A DNA stretch of 12,964 nt, taken from NCBI GenBank assembly GCA_028822885.1, contig JAPKCP010000058.1:1-12964 (forward strand), read 5' to 3'. Every line of letters starts with the position of its first letter. Within the stretch, counting starts at the first letter, position 1. Source of the DNA: Yoonia sp. (GTDB lineage Bacteria > Pseudomonadota > Alphaproteobacteria > Rhodobacterales > Rhodobacteraceae). Below, in pieces: positions 5,985-12,964 of this stretch. The translations under genes and the position numbers were made by a program. Under the pieces are notes generated by a model that was not told the origin of the DNA, made no database searches, and saw nothing but the letters and a program-made list of their open reading frames with translations.

Positions 5985-8063
5985 TCAAAAAATGTCAATC
6001 TGGTCTGCGAGCAGGGACAGGCTATCAAAGCCCTCAAGACGCAATGTATTGCCATCCCCAAAATCAAAAAGAGTGTCTGAACCAGCATCTGTGGCGTAGC
6101 GATCCACAACTTGGGTTGCGCTAAGCGTCCCAATCCACAGCGCGTCGTCCAGTGCAATCTTATCGGTCATTGGATCAAAATCGGTGGCCCGATCTTGTCC
6201 GCTGCGAAACACAAACGTGTCGCGCCCACTACCACCTGACAGCAGATCATCGCCCGCACCGCCATCAAGCCTGTCGCCCCCCGCTTGTCCGTAAAGTTCA
6301 TCATTGCCTGCTCCCCCCTCAAGAACGTCGCTATTGCTGTAGGACTTTGGCGATGTGGGGTTTTGCCATCTGGCATCACGGCCTTCGCCGCCAAACAGAT
6401 AATCATTGCCAGCTCCGCCTTGCAGTAGGTCATTGCCCTGCCCGCCAAACAATAGATCAGCGCCAGCCCCACCTGACAAACGGTCGTCGCTGCCCATGCC
6501 GTATATCAAGTCATCGCCATTACTCCCCGTCAGGGTGTCTGGGTCGCGGGTGCCAAACAGCTCAAGCCGACTGATGGGTTCAATCAGGTCTGGGGTTGGG
6601 GTTGGCAGTGCTGGCCGCTCTGGCAAATCAGGCGGTGTGGTGATTGGGCCAGGGGAGCCGGGTGTGATGACCTGTGGTATCCGTGCAGGGGCGATCAAAT
6701 CAGTCTCTGAAAAATCGCTTTTGGCGATGGATGATCCATCTGCACTGCGCAGGATCAGAGTCTCATCGCCGTAGACAAGTGTGATCCCGTCAGCCGTGGA
6801 TGTAAAAAACAGCTGGTTCATGCTGCGCAACCCGTTCCAGTCGGACAGATCTAGCGTGTCTATCCCGACCTCAAAGTCTGCAATAGTATCTGTTTGCCCA
6901 TCGGCCTGCATGACAAACACGTCGCGCCCTGCCCCGCCCGTCAGCGTGTCGGATGCGGTTGTGTCCATGATCACCTGATCGTTTGCATCAATGCTCAGGG
7001 ACAGCCGGGTCAGGCCTGCCTCTGTCGCTGAGGCTGCAAAGATGTCGATACGGGTGCCGTTTGATCGCGCCTCAAGCGCTGACACATTCGCAAGCGTCAT
7101 ATCAACAGTGTCTGCAATATGCGCACGGGCCAGCAGCCTGCCCCCATCCAACACCTGAAATGCGGTGATCCCGTCGTCCGCCCCGCCTGCAAACACCCAT
7201 GTTGTGCCGTTGTGTGTTGTGGTGGCCAGTGCTGTCACGCCGTCAAAGCGTGTGGTGCGATCATCAATCACATGATCCACAACAATAAGGTCGCCGCCAA
7301 CGCTGGTAGACATCACAGTCAGTGAGCTGGACCCGGCAGCCGCCATGATCACATAATCCTGACCATTGACGGTGATCGTTTCAATCGCGGTGGGCGCAGA
7401 GGCCCAAAGGCCGGTTTCAGGGCGCAATGTTTCGCGTACGGTCAAATTACCGGTGTTTTGAACCTGCCATGCACTGATCCCCAGATCAGCGGCACTTGCG
7501 GTAAAGATAAAGGTGACACCAGCGATGGTGCTGGTGGCCATCGCCGTGATCTGATCTGCAGCAGTGCGGCCTTTGTCTTTAATCTCAAGAGTGTCGATCA
7601 CTTTGCCCGCAGGATCAAAGATAATCTGTACCATGCCTGACCCATCAGAAAGCCCAGCATAGAGACATGTATTTCCATTGTTCAGTGTCACCCAAACCGG
7701 CTGCACAAGGGGGCCGTCAAAGCTGGCCGTACCCGAGATTTTTGTCGCAGAGCCAAGGCTTCCGTCCGCTTTAAGGCTGCGCAGGGTTAGCGCACTGCTG
7801 GCCCCCCCACCTGATAACAACTGGCCGTTCACAAACGTCAGTGTCGGATGATTGCCTGCAACGGGGCCAATAGCAAAAGTGGCGCTGTCCAGACCCGAAA
7901 GTTTTGTTCCTGCGATGTCCCAGCTGTCGATCTGCCCGTCAAACCGTGTTGTGCTATACAGAACGTTCGACAGTGCGCCGGTCCCAAGCACCAGATCAGT
8001 GATCCGCGACGTACCCGTGTCCGCGACACGCACTGTCATTTGGATCAGGCTGAACTGGGGCAT
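5985..8063 (-). CDS. Large RTX protein: beta-propeller N-terminal domain with type I secretion C terminus
   Basis: A 692-residue protein. Residues 25-360 contain about seven copies of a 50-52-residue unit (for example TTWVFAGGADDGITAFQVLD and TFIFTASAADLGISAWQVQN), which suggests a seven-bladed propeller. A lone RTX unit LTGGAGRDVFVM (374-385) with DTIADFEVGIDTLDLSDW follows, then a Pro-rich linker (about 462-497). RTX repeats cover about 508-563, are interrupted by GRDARWQNPTSPKSYSNSD, and resume at 583-614. The tail (TFVFRSGQDRATDFDPMTDK ... DQIDIF) is the secretion module, clearly homologous to that of the neighbouring CAP-RTX protein. There is no signal peptide. The start is uncertain: ATG 8063 has a poor ribosome site; TTG 8078 and ATG 8039 are in frame. 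It is probably an extracellular calcium-folded adhesin or matrix protein; an enzymatic propeller (lactonase-like) is not excluded. Confidence 0.82.
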   Translation of the reverse strand: MPQFSLIQMTVRVADTGTSRITDLVLGTGALSNVLYSTTRFDGQIDSWDIAGTKLSGLDSATFAIGPVAGNHPTLTFVNGQLLSGGGASSALTLRSLKADGSLGSATKISGTASFDGPLVQPVWVTLNNGNTCLYAGLSDGSGMVQIIFDPAGKVIDTLEIKDKGRTAADQITAMATSTIAGVTFIFTASAADLGISAWQVQNTGNLTVRETLRPETGLWASAPTAIETITVNGQDYVIMAAAGSSSLTVMSTSVGGDLIVVDHVIDDRTTRFDGVTALATTTHNGTTWVFAGGADDGITAFQVLDGGRLLARAHIADTVDMTLANVSALEARSNGTRIDIFAASATEAGLTRLSLSIDANDQVIMDTTASDTLTGGAGRDVFVMQADGQTDTIADFEVGIDTLDLSDWNGLRSMNQLFFTSTADGITLVYGDETLILRSADGSSIAKSDFSETDLIAPARIPQVITPGSPGPITTPPDLPERPALPTPTPDLIEPISRLELFGTRDPDTLTGSNGDDLIYGMGSDDRLSGGAGADLLFGGQGNDLLQGGAGNDYLFGGEGRDARWQNPTSPKSYSNSDVLEGGAGNDELYGQAGGDRLDGGAGDDLLSGGSGRDTFVFRSGQDRATDFDPMTDKIALDDALWIGTLSATQVVDRYATDAGSDTLFDFGDGNTLRLEGFDSLSLLADQIDIF

Positions 8064-8281
8064 CAAGGACAGGACCAAACAACGACCGGCACCCCCGATC
8101 TGGTGTGCCAGATGTTGGTGATAGCTGTGCTGAGGGGGTGGCAGAAATGTGTCAGCGCTGCGGATGTTGTCCGCGTTTTATGTCAAAGCGTGAGGTGTAT
8201 TTGACGCTAATTTCTAGTTTTCCAATTGGGACCAAATTTGTCATAAGTGGTGACTATAAGATCAATATCAAAGGATGCGTG
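8064..8281. promoter_or_regulatory. Divergent promoter region between RTX gene and mutase gene
   Basis: This 218-bp gap must hold promoters for both flanking genes. A GCGGA/TCCGC dyad with a TGTTG loop is at 8160-8174. A TTGACA-type -35 on the - strand is at 8181-8186, and a TTGACG-type -35 on the + strand at 8201-8206. The palindrome CCAATTGG is at 8222-8229. No convincing -10 box was found at the correct spacing for either, so the start sites are not set. The two -35 candidates point away from each other, which suits shared control from the dyad. Confidence 0.35.
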
Positions 8282-9637
8282 ATGCCCCCTAAGTTTGGAA
8301 CCAGCGGCCTGCGTGGCCTTGTTGTGGAATTGACCCCAGAATTGATCGCCGATCACGTGCAGGCGTTTATTGCCGCCTGCCCTGTTGGCACTGGAATTTG
8401 GGTGGGCCGCGATCTGCGTCCATCATCGCCTCAGATTGCTGGCATGGTGATGCAGGCGGCTGTTGATGCAGGCGTGCCAGTGGTGGATTGCGGCGATGTG
8501 CCGACGCCTGCCCTTGCCTTGGCGTCGATGAATGCAGGCGCTGCGGCTGTGATGGTCACAGGCAGTCATATCCCTGCGGATCGCAACGGGCTGAAATTTT
8601 ACACCCCTGAGGGTGAGATCACGAAGGATCATGAGACGGGTATTTTGGCTGCATTAGGCCAACACAGAGACGCAAACCCATCCGTGCGCGGCAAGGATAT
8701 CGCCGTCGGGATCGCCTATGCGGCCCGCTACACAGAGGCGTTTGGAACAGACGCGTTGTCTGGGATGACCGTCGGCGTTTACACCCATAGCACGGTGGGC
8801 CGTGATTTGCTGATGCAGATATTAGACCGGCTTGGGGCGCAGGTCGTAGAACTTGGTCGCTCCGAGACGTTCATCCCCGTGGATACTGAGGCGGTTGATG
8901 ATGCGACCCGCGCCCAGCTAAAGGATTGGGCGGCTGCGCAGCCATTGGATGCTATCGTATCGCTTGACGGGGACGGGGATCGTCCGTTGTTGACGGATGC
9001 GCGCGGCGATGTGGTGCCGGGTGATGTATTGGGTCAGATCACAGGGTCGATTTTGGGGGCTGACATTGCGGTGACTCCTGTGTCGTCAAATTCAGGCGCT
9101 GAGGCCATGTTTGGGTCTGTTGTGCGTACCAAGATCGGATCACCGCATGTGATTTCTGGCATGGCTTGCGGCGGTAAGGTTGTGGGCTACGAGGCGAATG
9201 GTGGGTTTCTGCTTGGGTTCGCAGCGAACGGATTGGCGCCGTTAATGACACGCGATGCGGTTTTGCCGTTGATTGTGCCATTGATCGCAGCAAAAGGGCA
9301 GGGGGTTGCCGCTTTGGTCGCAGGTCAGCCTGCAAGGTTCACAGCGACAGGCCGGGTTGAGGACGTAGCAACCGCCGTATCATTGGCGTTTGTGGCTAAG
9401 TTAGAGACTAATTTTGAAGCTCGGGCCGCATTTTTGGCAGGGATTGATGGGATTGAGGCGACTGTGGATCGCACAGACGGTTTGCGCATGACGTTGACGG
9501 ATGGCCGTATTGTGCACCTGCGCCCCTCTGGCAATGCGCCTGAGTGTCGGTTTTATGCTGAGGCAGGCAGTGTTACGGCGGCTAATGCGGCTCTAACACA
9601 GGGATTAATCGCGCTTAAGATTGCTTTGCAAGCTTAA
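8282..9637 (+). CDS. Phosphomannomutase / phosphoglucomutase (alpha-D-phosphohexomutase)
   Basis: A 451-residue cytoplasmic enzyme that interconverts hexose 6- and 1-phosphates, the entry step to GDP-mannose or UDP/dTDP-glucose precursors of surface polysaccharide. All four family loops are visible: the phosphoserine loop MVTGSHIPADRNG (Ser95), the metal loop SLDGDGDRPLL (Asp229, 231, 233), the sugar-selectivity loop GYEANGG (302-308), and the phosphate loop RPSGNAPECRFYAEA (414-428). Length is at the short end of the family. ATG at 8282 is chosen because AAGGA lies six bases upstream and the family start (PPKFGTSGLRG) follows at once; in-frame GTG 8279 is adjacent. The longer frame back to 8105 is untypical. 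It is divergent from the RTX gene and 231 bp before a glycosyltransferase, which supports a role in polysaccharide supply. Mannose versus glucose preference cannot be read from the sequence. Confidence 0.9.
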   Translation: MPPKFGTSGLRGLVVELTPELIADHVQAFIAACPVGTGIWVGRDLRPSSPQIAGMVMQAAVDAGVPVVDCGDVPTPALALASMNAGAAAVMVTGSHIPADRNGLKFYTPEGEITKDHETGILAALGQHRDANPSVRGKDIAVGIAYAARYTEAFGTDALSGMTVGVYTHSTVGRDLLMQILDRLGAQVVELGRSETFIPVDTEAVDDATRAQLKDWAAAQPLDAIVSLDGDGDRPLLTDARGDVVPGDVLGQITGSILGADIAVTPVSSNSGAEAMFGSVVRTKIGSPHVISGMACGGKVVGYEANGGFLLGFAANGLAPLMTRDAVLPLIVPLIAAKGQGVAALVAGQPARFTATGRVEDVATAVSLAFVAKLETNFEARAAFLAGIDGIEATVDRTDGLRMTLTDGRIVHLRPSGNAPECRFYAEAGSVTAANAALTQGLIALKIALQA

Positions 9638-9868
9638 CGGGTTTGTCACCCAATGTCCTGTGATCGCTGCGGAACGCTTGGTGGTGGCTTTGGTTATCGG
9701 TAAGGCTAGTTTCAAACCTGTATCGCAGATAGATGTGATGCGCATAGCCAGTTTTTTGGGTCCGGTGTGCAACATTTTAAAGTAGCCTATGGGTGATCAG
9801 AAAAGTGAGGCGTTTTGTGGACGTCTTTGTTCTAGGCATGTTGCAAAGCTATCTCATTGGAGCCGACA
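9638..9868 (+). promoter_or_regulatory. Intergenic region with weak stem after the mutase and glycosyltransferase leader
   Basis: No gene is seen. GGGT/ACCC (9640-9652) forms a small stem just past the mutase stop without a U-run. The leader of the glycosyltransferase follows, ending in GGAG (9859-9862), six bases before its ATG. No confident -35/-10 pair could be assigned. Confidence 0.3.
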
Positions 9869-10867
9869 ATGACCGCCCCTGTCCTGTCGATCATTATCAT
9901 CAGCTATAATACGCGGGCGATGACGCTGGCCTGCATCGCGTCGGTGTATGCGCAGACAGAGACTCCGTTTGAGGTGATTGTCGTGGATAATGCGTCGTCT
10001 GATGGATCGGCTGAGGCAATCGCTGCGGCCTATCCTGAGGTGGTTGTGTTGGCTGAGACAGCAAACCATGGATTTGCTGGGGCGCATCACATTGCAATGG
10101 ACCATGCGTCGGCCCCTTGGGTACTGTTGTTAAATCCCGATACGCTGGTGTTGGACGCTGCATTGGACAAGTTGTTGGCCTTTGCTGACACGCGCCCCGC
10201 TGCGGGGATATGGGGGGGGCGGACTGTCTTTGCCGATGGGACGCTGAACCCCTCTTCATGTTGGGGGCGGATGACTGTTTGGTCGCTGTTTTGCCGGACA
10301 AGTGGGCTGACGGGCGTGTTCCCAAAATCGGGTCTATTTAACGCGGAATCCTTTGGGGATTGGCCGCGTGATACGGAACGGGCTGTGGACATTGTGTCGG
10401 GGTGTTTATTTTTGCTTAAGCGCCAAACATGGGATGATTTGGGCGGATTAGACCCGATATTCTATATGTATGGTGAAGAAGCTGATTTGTGTTTGCGTGC
10501 GATTGCTGCGGGCCTACAGCCGACTGTGACCCCCACGGCGACTATTGTGCATTACGGGGCTGCATCCGAGACCGTTCAGGCGGATAAAATAGTGCGCTTG
10601 CTGACGGCTAAGGTCGCGCTGATAAATCGTCATTTTTCACCAGCGACACGTGGTTTAGGGCGGCACTTGTTGCGGCTGTGGCCGTTGTCGCGCGCGGTGG
10701 CGCTCTCTGTTTTTGGGGGTTTGACGCGGCGGGCACCTGTTCGCGCAAAAGCTGGCGAATGGTATCAGGTCTGGGCGCGGCGCGCTGAATGGCAAGATGG
10801 ATTTGCGCCGGACATAAAGTCCGTCGCGCAGCTGGGGGGCCAGCCCCCCAGACCCCCTGGGATATAG
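9869..10867 (+). CDS. Family 2 glycosyltransferase, rhamnosyltransferase-like (WbbL/RfbF type)
   Basis: A 332-residue GT-A fold enzyme that transfers a sugar from a nucleotide donor to a lipid-linked or growing polysaccharide at the inner face of the membrane. The nucleotide-binding start LSIIIISYNTRAMTL (6-20), VIVVDNASSDGSAEAI (37-52), NHGFAGAHHIAM, the DXD-equivalent LLLNPDTLV (86-94) and GGLDPIFYMYGEEADLCLR (192-210) are typical of this rhamnosyltransferase-type subgroup. The C-terminal region (from 240) is basic and amphipathic with no clear transmembrane helix. ATG 9869 has GGAG six bases upstream; the in-frame TTG at 9857 overlaps that site. The last 13 residues (QLGGQPPRPPGI and the Ala before them) and the TAG stop are encoded by the 3'-end repeat element, so the natural C terminus was probably altered. 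It converges with yjbF. Confidence 0.88.
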   Translation: MTAPVLSIIIISYNTRAMTLACIASVYAQTETPFEVIVVDNASSDGSAEAIAAAYPEVVVLAETANHGFAGAHHIAMDHASAPWVLLLNPDTLVLDAALDKLLAFADTRPAAGIWGGRTVFADGTLNPSSCWGRMTVWSLFCRTSGLTGVFPKSGLFNAESFGDWPRDTERAVDIVSGCLFLLKRQTWDDLGGLDPIFYMYGEEADLCLRAIAAGLQPTVTPTATIVHYGAASETVQADKIVRLLTAKVALINRHFSPATRGLGRHLLRLWPLSRAVALSVFGGLTRRAPVRAKAGEWYQVWARRAEWQDGFAPDIKSVAQLGGQPPRPPGI

Positions 10868-10882
10868 AGAGAACCAAAGACG
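10829..10882 (+). repeat. 3'-end palindromic repeat element, copy 3 (complete, inside gene end)
   Basis: CAGCTG, then a core GGGGGGC-CAG-CCCCCC, then AGACCCCCTGG, then GATATAG and the tail GAGAACCAAAGACG. It contains both parts seen separately at 199-230 and 269-302. It overlaps the last 39 bases of the glycosyltransferase and provides its stop codon. Confidence 0.75.
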
Positions 10883-10970
10883 TGATGCGTTTACGTTTCA
10901 TAAACTGTGTTGGTGTCTAAACATCGTGCGGTCTAGGCAGGGATGCGGACGATCGTAACCGAAGACGTGG

Positions 10971-11009
10971 CCACCCTGTCATTGTGCATTACGCTTGATG
11001 GCAGGGTGG
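10971..11009. repeat. 12-bp inverted repeat (strong hairpin) between convergent genes
   Basis: CCACCCTGTCAT (10971-10982) pairs with ATGGCAGGGTGG (10998-11009) with one mismatch around a 15-base loop. An 8-bp palindrome GGTGCACC (11008-11015) abuts it. It is placed midway between the two inverted copies of the 3'-end element. No U-run follows on either strand, so it is not a classical terminator; it may be a transcript end structure or a protein site. Confidence 0.55.
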
Positions 11010-11020
11010 TGCACCTACCG

Positions 11021-11075
11021 CTTCTTTGGTTCTTTTTATATCCCGGGGGAGTCCGCAGGACGGGGGCTGGCCCCC
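11021..11075 (-). repeat. 3'-end palindromic repeat element, copy 4 (behind yjbF)
   Basis: Read on the - strand after the yjbF stop: core GGGGGCCAGCCCCC, then GTCCTGCGGACTCCCCC, then GGGATATAAAAAGAACC and the tail AAAGAAG. It has the same order of parts as copy 3 but is inverted relative to it, matching the direction of yjbF. The middle GTCCTGCGGAC is itself a small dyad absent from copy 3. Confidence 0.7.
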
Positions 11076-11087
11076 AACAACAGATGA

Positions 11088-11741
11088 TCAGAGTTGATCA
11101 GCTTGAATGAATCCCACCCCTGCTGAGACGGCTTGGCGGGACCGGATGATCTCTCCTCCTGCTAACCTGTAGGAGTTTTTGAACTCTAACGCGGGGCCTT
11201 TGCAGTCTTCCTCGAACTTTGTTGTGGTCCGTGCCCCGCCGATGATTTGGATGTCCTCAGGCCCGATACGCGTCACGATGCAGGTTAGTTCGCGCGTTAC
11301 AATCTGGTCCTCGGATGTCAGGAAGCTTTGCAAGCGATACGCGGTTCCGCCACCAGCGTTGATCGCTGCACGCACCCCAACGGGATCCACGCCCATCAAA
11401 TCGTCAGTGAGCCCGCGTGTGCCAACAAGGATACCATCCTCAAATGACATTGTGACATCGCCGGGGCTGGTCCATGTGATAGCCCCGCCGTTTTGCGCTA
11501 CTTTTGTGAGGGGGGCGACAGCATCACGCGCAACGATTGTGACCAGCAGCACATCTCCGGGGACGGCGTTCGCCACCGATGGTGGGATCGCAGGCACGGC
11601 AGGCGTCGCGCCACCAACTCCTGTGACGTCTTGCGCTGTCGTCAACAGCGTGTTGGCAAAGCTTTTCTCATAAAGCGGTCCGCAGGCTGTGAGCCCGACT
11701 ATAAGAAGACCCGTACACAGGTGTTTTGTAAAATATATCAT
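11088..11741 (-). CDS. yjbF: YjbF-family (GfcB-like) outer-membrane lipoprotein, exopolysaccharide assembly
   Basis: A 217-residue lipoprotein. The signal segment LCTGLLIVGLTAC ends in a lipobox (LTAC, Cys20), so the mature protein is lipid-anchored, most likely to the outer membrane from the periplasmic side. A Pro/Ala-rich linker is followed by the family core: DVTMSFEDGILVGTRGLTDD then LMGVDPVG, YRLQSFLTSEDQIVTRELTC, and a C-terminal KFEEDCKGPALEFKNSYR. The family is encoded with YjbH and YjbG in yjb/gfc loci needed for exopolysaccharide or group 4 capsule production. The ATG overlaps the yjbH stop (ATGA, 4 bases), so translation is coupled and yjbF is the distal gene of the pair. The repeat element and a hairpin lie downstream, then the converging glycosyltransferase. 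Confidence 0.87.
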   Translation of the reverse strand: MIYFTKHLCTGLLIVGLTACGPLYEKSFANTLLTTAQDVTGVGGATPAVPAIPPSVANAVPGDVLLVTIVARDAVAPLTKVAQNGGAITWTSPGDVTMSFEDGILVGTRGLTDDLMGVDPVGVRAAINAGGGTAYRLQSFLTSEDQIVTRELTCIVTRIGPEDIQIIGGARTTTKFEEDCKGPALEFKNSYRLAGGEIIRSRQAVSAGVGFIQADQL

Positions 11742-12964
11742 CGCCAGAACCGTCCAAATGTATCGCCAAATCGCCCGGCTGTATGTCCGTCGCGCACGAT
11801 GTCATACAGCCTACCATCAACTTTCAGCTGCGCCCCGCCATCGCGTTGCAAGGATTGCAGGTTCGTAGAGACTTTGTCGCGCGTCGCAGTTCCGATGAAG
11901 AAGTCGTTGGGCACTGTGAGGCGGATGCCTTTGTCAAAGGATCCTTCGCCAAAGTCTTCAAAGGGAACGTCGGTCACTGTAAAATACGCCCCAACCCGCC
12001 AGCCATTTTCAAACTCGCGGTCGATCCCAAACGTTGCGCCCCAGTCGCCAGCGAGGTATTTACCGACATCGACTTGTGCGTGGTATCCGTTGTCAAAGCT
12101 GTAATACCCCGACAGATGGCCTGTGACGACATCGTAGTCTTGAAACCCAAAGAGCTGTTCGAAATCCCGCTGCGTTGTGTAGTTCAGTTCAGCGCCAAGG
12201 GCCAACTGGCTTCCGACAGGTTTCCACAGAACCTCACTTGAGATACCGCCGTGCAATTTCTCAAGGTAGCCTGCGGTCACACGGCTATAGAGGTCCGCAC
12301 CGGGACGTCCGTAATGGGCTAATGTTAGTGTCTGTATAACGGGATTTCCCTCTTTACCGTAGCGGCTCCCGGTCGTGCGTACAGTTGGCAGATCAGTGTC
12401 GTTTTTGGTCACACTGGCGAGAGGTAAGGTCCGCGCACTTTGTCGTACTACACCTTTGGCGATGATGTTGGGGGCGAAAGTATAGCGTGCCTTGAATTCT
12501 ATACCGCCATCGATCTGAACAGGCGCGTCCCCGTTGAACACAATCAGGTGCGCGTAAGGGCCGATGCCCCATGTAAAAGCGGGCTCTGTATCAAGGACAT
12601 AGGTAAGGCCCGTTGCTGGGGTCACATCTGTGGTTGGGCTTGTTTGTGCGATCAAGGCAGCCCCTTGGGCGCGGTTTTCGAATGTCTCAAGATTGCGCCG
12701 TTGGATGGTGGTTGCAGACAGTGGGATGCCTTTTTTCTGTGGTTCTAACACGAAGGTTTCCACGGCTGCTGGCAGCTCTGCGGACAGGATGCGGGCCGCG
12801 GCCCATGGCTTGCGCCTCTGAGCGGAAGGTTGTGTTGGTGTAGCGCACACGCGCGACGGTGTCGGAGGTCACATCGTAACCGTTGAGCGTGATGCCAGCG
12901 TCTTTAAGGGTCTGTATAAGGGTTTCCTCATTCGTACCCCAGGATGCGGCAGCACTCAGATCAG
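11738..12964 (-). CDS. yjbH: YjbH-family (GfcD-like) exopolysaccharide outer-membrane protein, 5' part outside window, apparent frameshift
   Basis: The C-terminal roughly 400 residues of a protein that is usually about 700 long. It is predicted to be an outer-membrane beta-barrel in polysaccharide assembly or export: alternating aromatic strands such as YSRVTAGYLEKLHGGISSEV, GAELNYTTQRDFEQLFGFQD, YYSFDNGYHAQVDVGKYLAG and GWRVGAYFTVTDVPFEDFGE, ending FGRFWR. From 12964 to about 12803 the family sequence is in one frame (AAASWGTNEETLIQTLKDAG ... TFRSEAQAMGR). From about 12797 onward it continues in another frame (ARILSAELPAAVETFVLEP). One base too many or two too few in GGCCGCGGCC (12794-12803) explains the break. 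An in-frame GTG at 12850 opens the second frame but is not a natural start. It could be a sequencing error or a real inactivation. The stop overlaps yjbF by four bases. Confidence 0.85.

Noticed and set aside
6751..6762. Iteron-like match AGGATCAGAGTC inside the large RTX gene
   Set aside because: A single copy within coding sequence far from the origin, explained by codons for a normal protein stretch; probably chance. A partial match near 11085 is rejected for the same reason.
10894..10904. GTTTCATAAAC as a third parS-like site
   Set aside because: It shares only the GTTT/AAAC half-site ends and lacks the GCATGC core and the flanks found in the two true copies.
11179..12241. Several + strand open frames opposite yjbF and yjbH
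   Set aside because: They lack motifs and ribosome sites, and the opposite strand carries recognisable YjbF and YjbH sequence.
12687..12872. A separate small - strand gene overlapping the yjbH start region
   Set aside because: Its first residues (SDTVARVRYTNTTFRSEAQA) are the continuation of YjbH from beyond the window edge; the rest is out-of-frame sequence after the frameshift.

Overview
The window looks like part of an extrachromosomal replicon (plasmid or chromid) of a marine Rhodobacterales / Roseobacter-group alphaproteobacterium. The signs are a replication initiator of the RPA family, a large ParA plus RepB-like ParB partition pair, secreted RTX proteins, and a GC-palindrome 3'-end repeat (core GGGGGCYAGCCCCC with an AACCAAAGA tail) of a kind I associate with that order. 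The assignment rests on family recognition by eye, not on a search.

Layout. Bases 1-324 hold the last 67 codons of an unrecognised + strand gene and two 3'-end repeat elements. Bases 325-4341 are the replication/partition module: repA (-), an origin-like intergenic region (DnaA box, 22-bp iterons, AT-rich tract), then parA and parB (+). An exact 31-bp repeat centred on a 16-bp perfect palindrome occurs at the parA stop and again after parB; these are the best candidates for parS. Bases 4342-5881 hold a short orphan reading frame and a CAP-domain/RTX secreted protein. On the - strand, 5985-8063 encodes a second, larger RTX protein with a probable seven-bladed beta-propeller. The two RTX genes converge on an intrinsic terminator and share the same C-terminal secretion module.

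From 8282 the content turns to surface polysaccharide: a phosphomannomutase/phosphoglucomutase (+), a family 2 glycosyltransferase of the rhamnosyltransferase type (+), and, converging on it from the right edge, yjbH and yjbF (-), which belong to a conserved exopolysaccharide assembly system. yjbH is cut by the window edge and carries an apparent frameshift at 12794-12803.

Taken together, a stable low-copy replicon carries sugar-nucleotide supply, sugar transfer, outer-membrane polysaccharide assembly and calcium-binding secreted proteins. This gene mix recalls the RepA-type 'biofilm plasmids' described in roseobacters. The most unusual observations are the palindrome pair bracketing parB, the glycosyltransferase whose last 13 residues and stop codon are supplied by the 3'-end repeat, the shared interrupted RTX cassette, and the yjbH frameshift. 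No tRNA, rRNA, CRISPR array or insertion sequence was seen.
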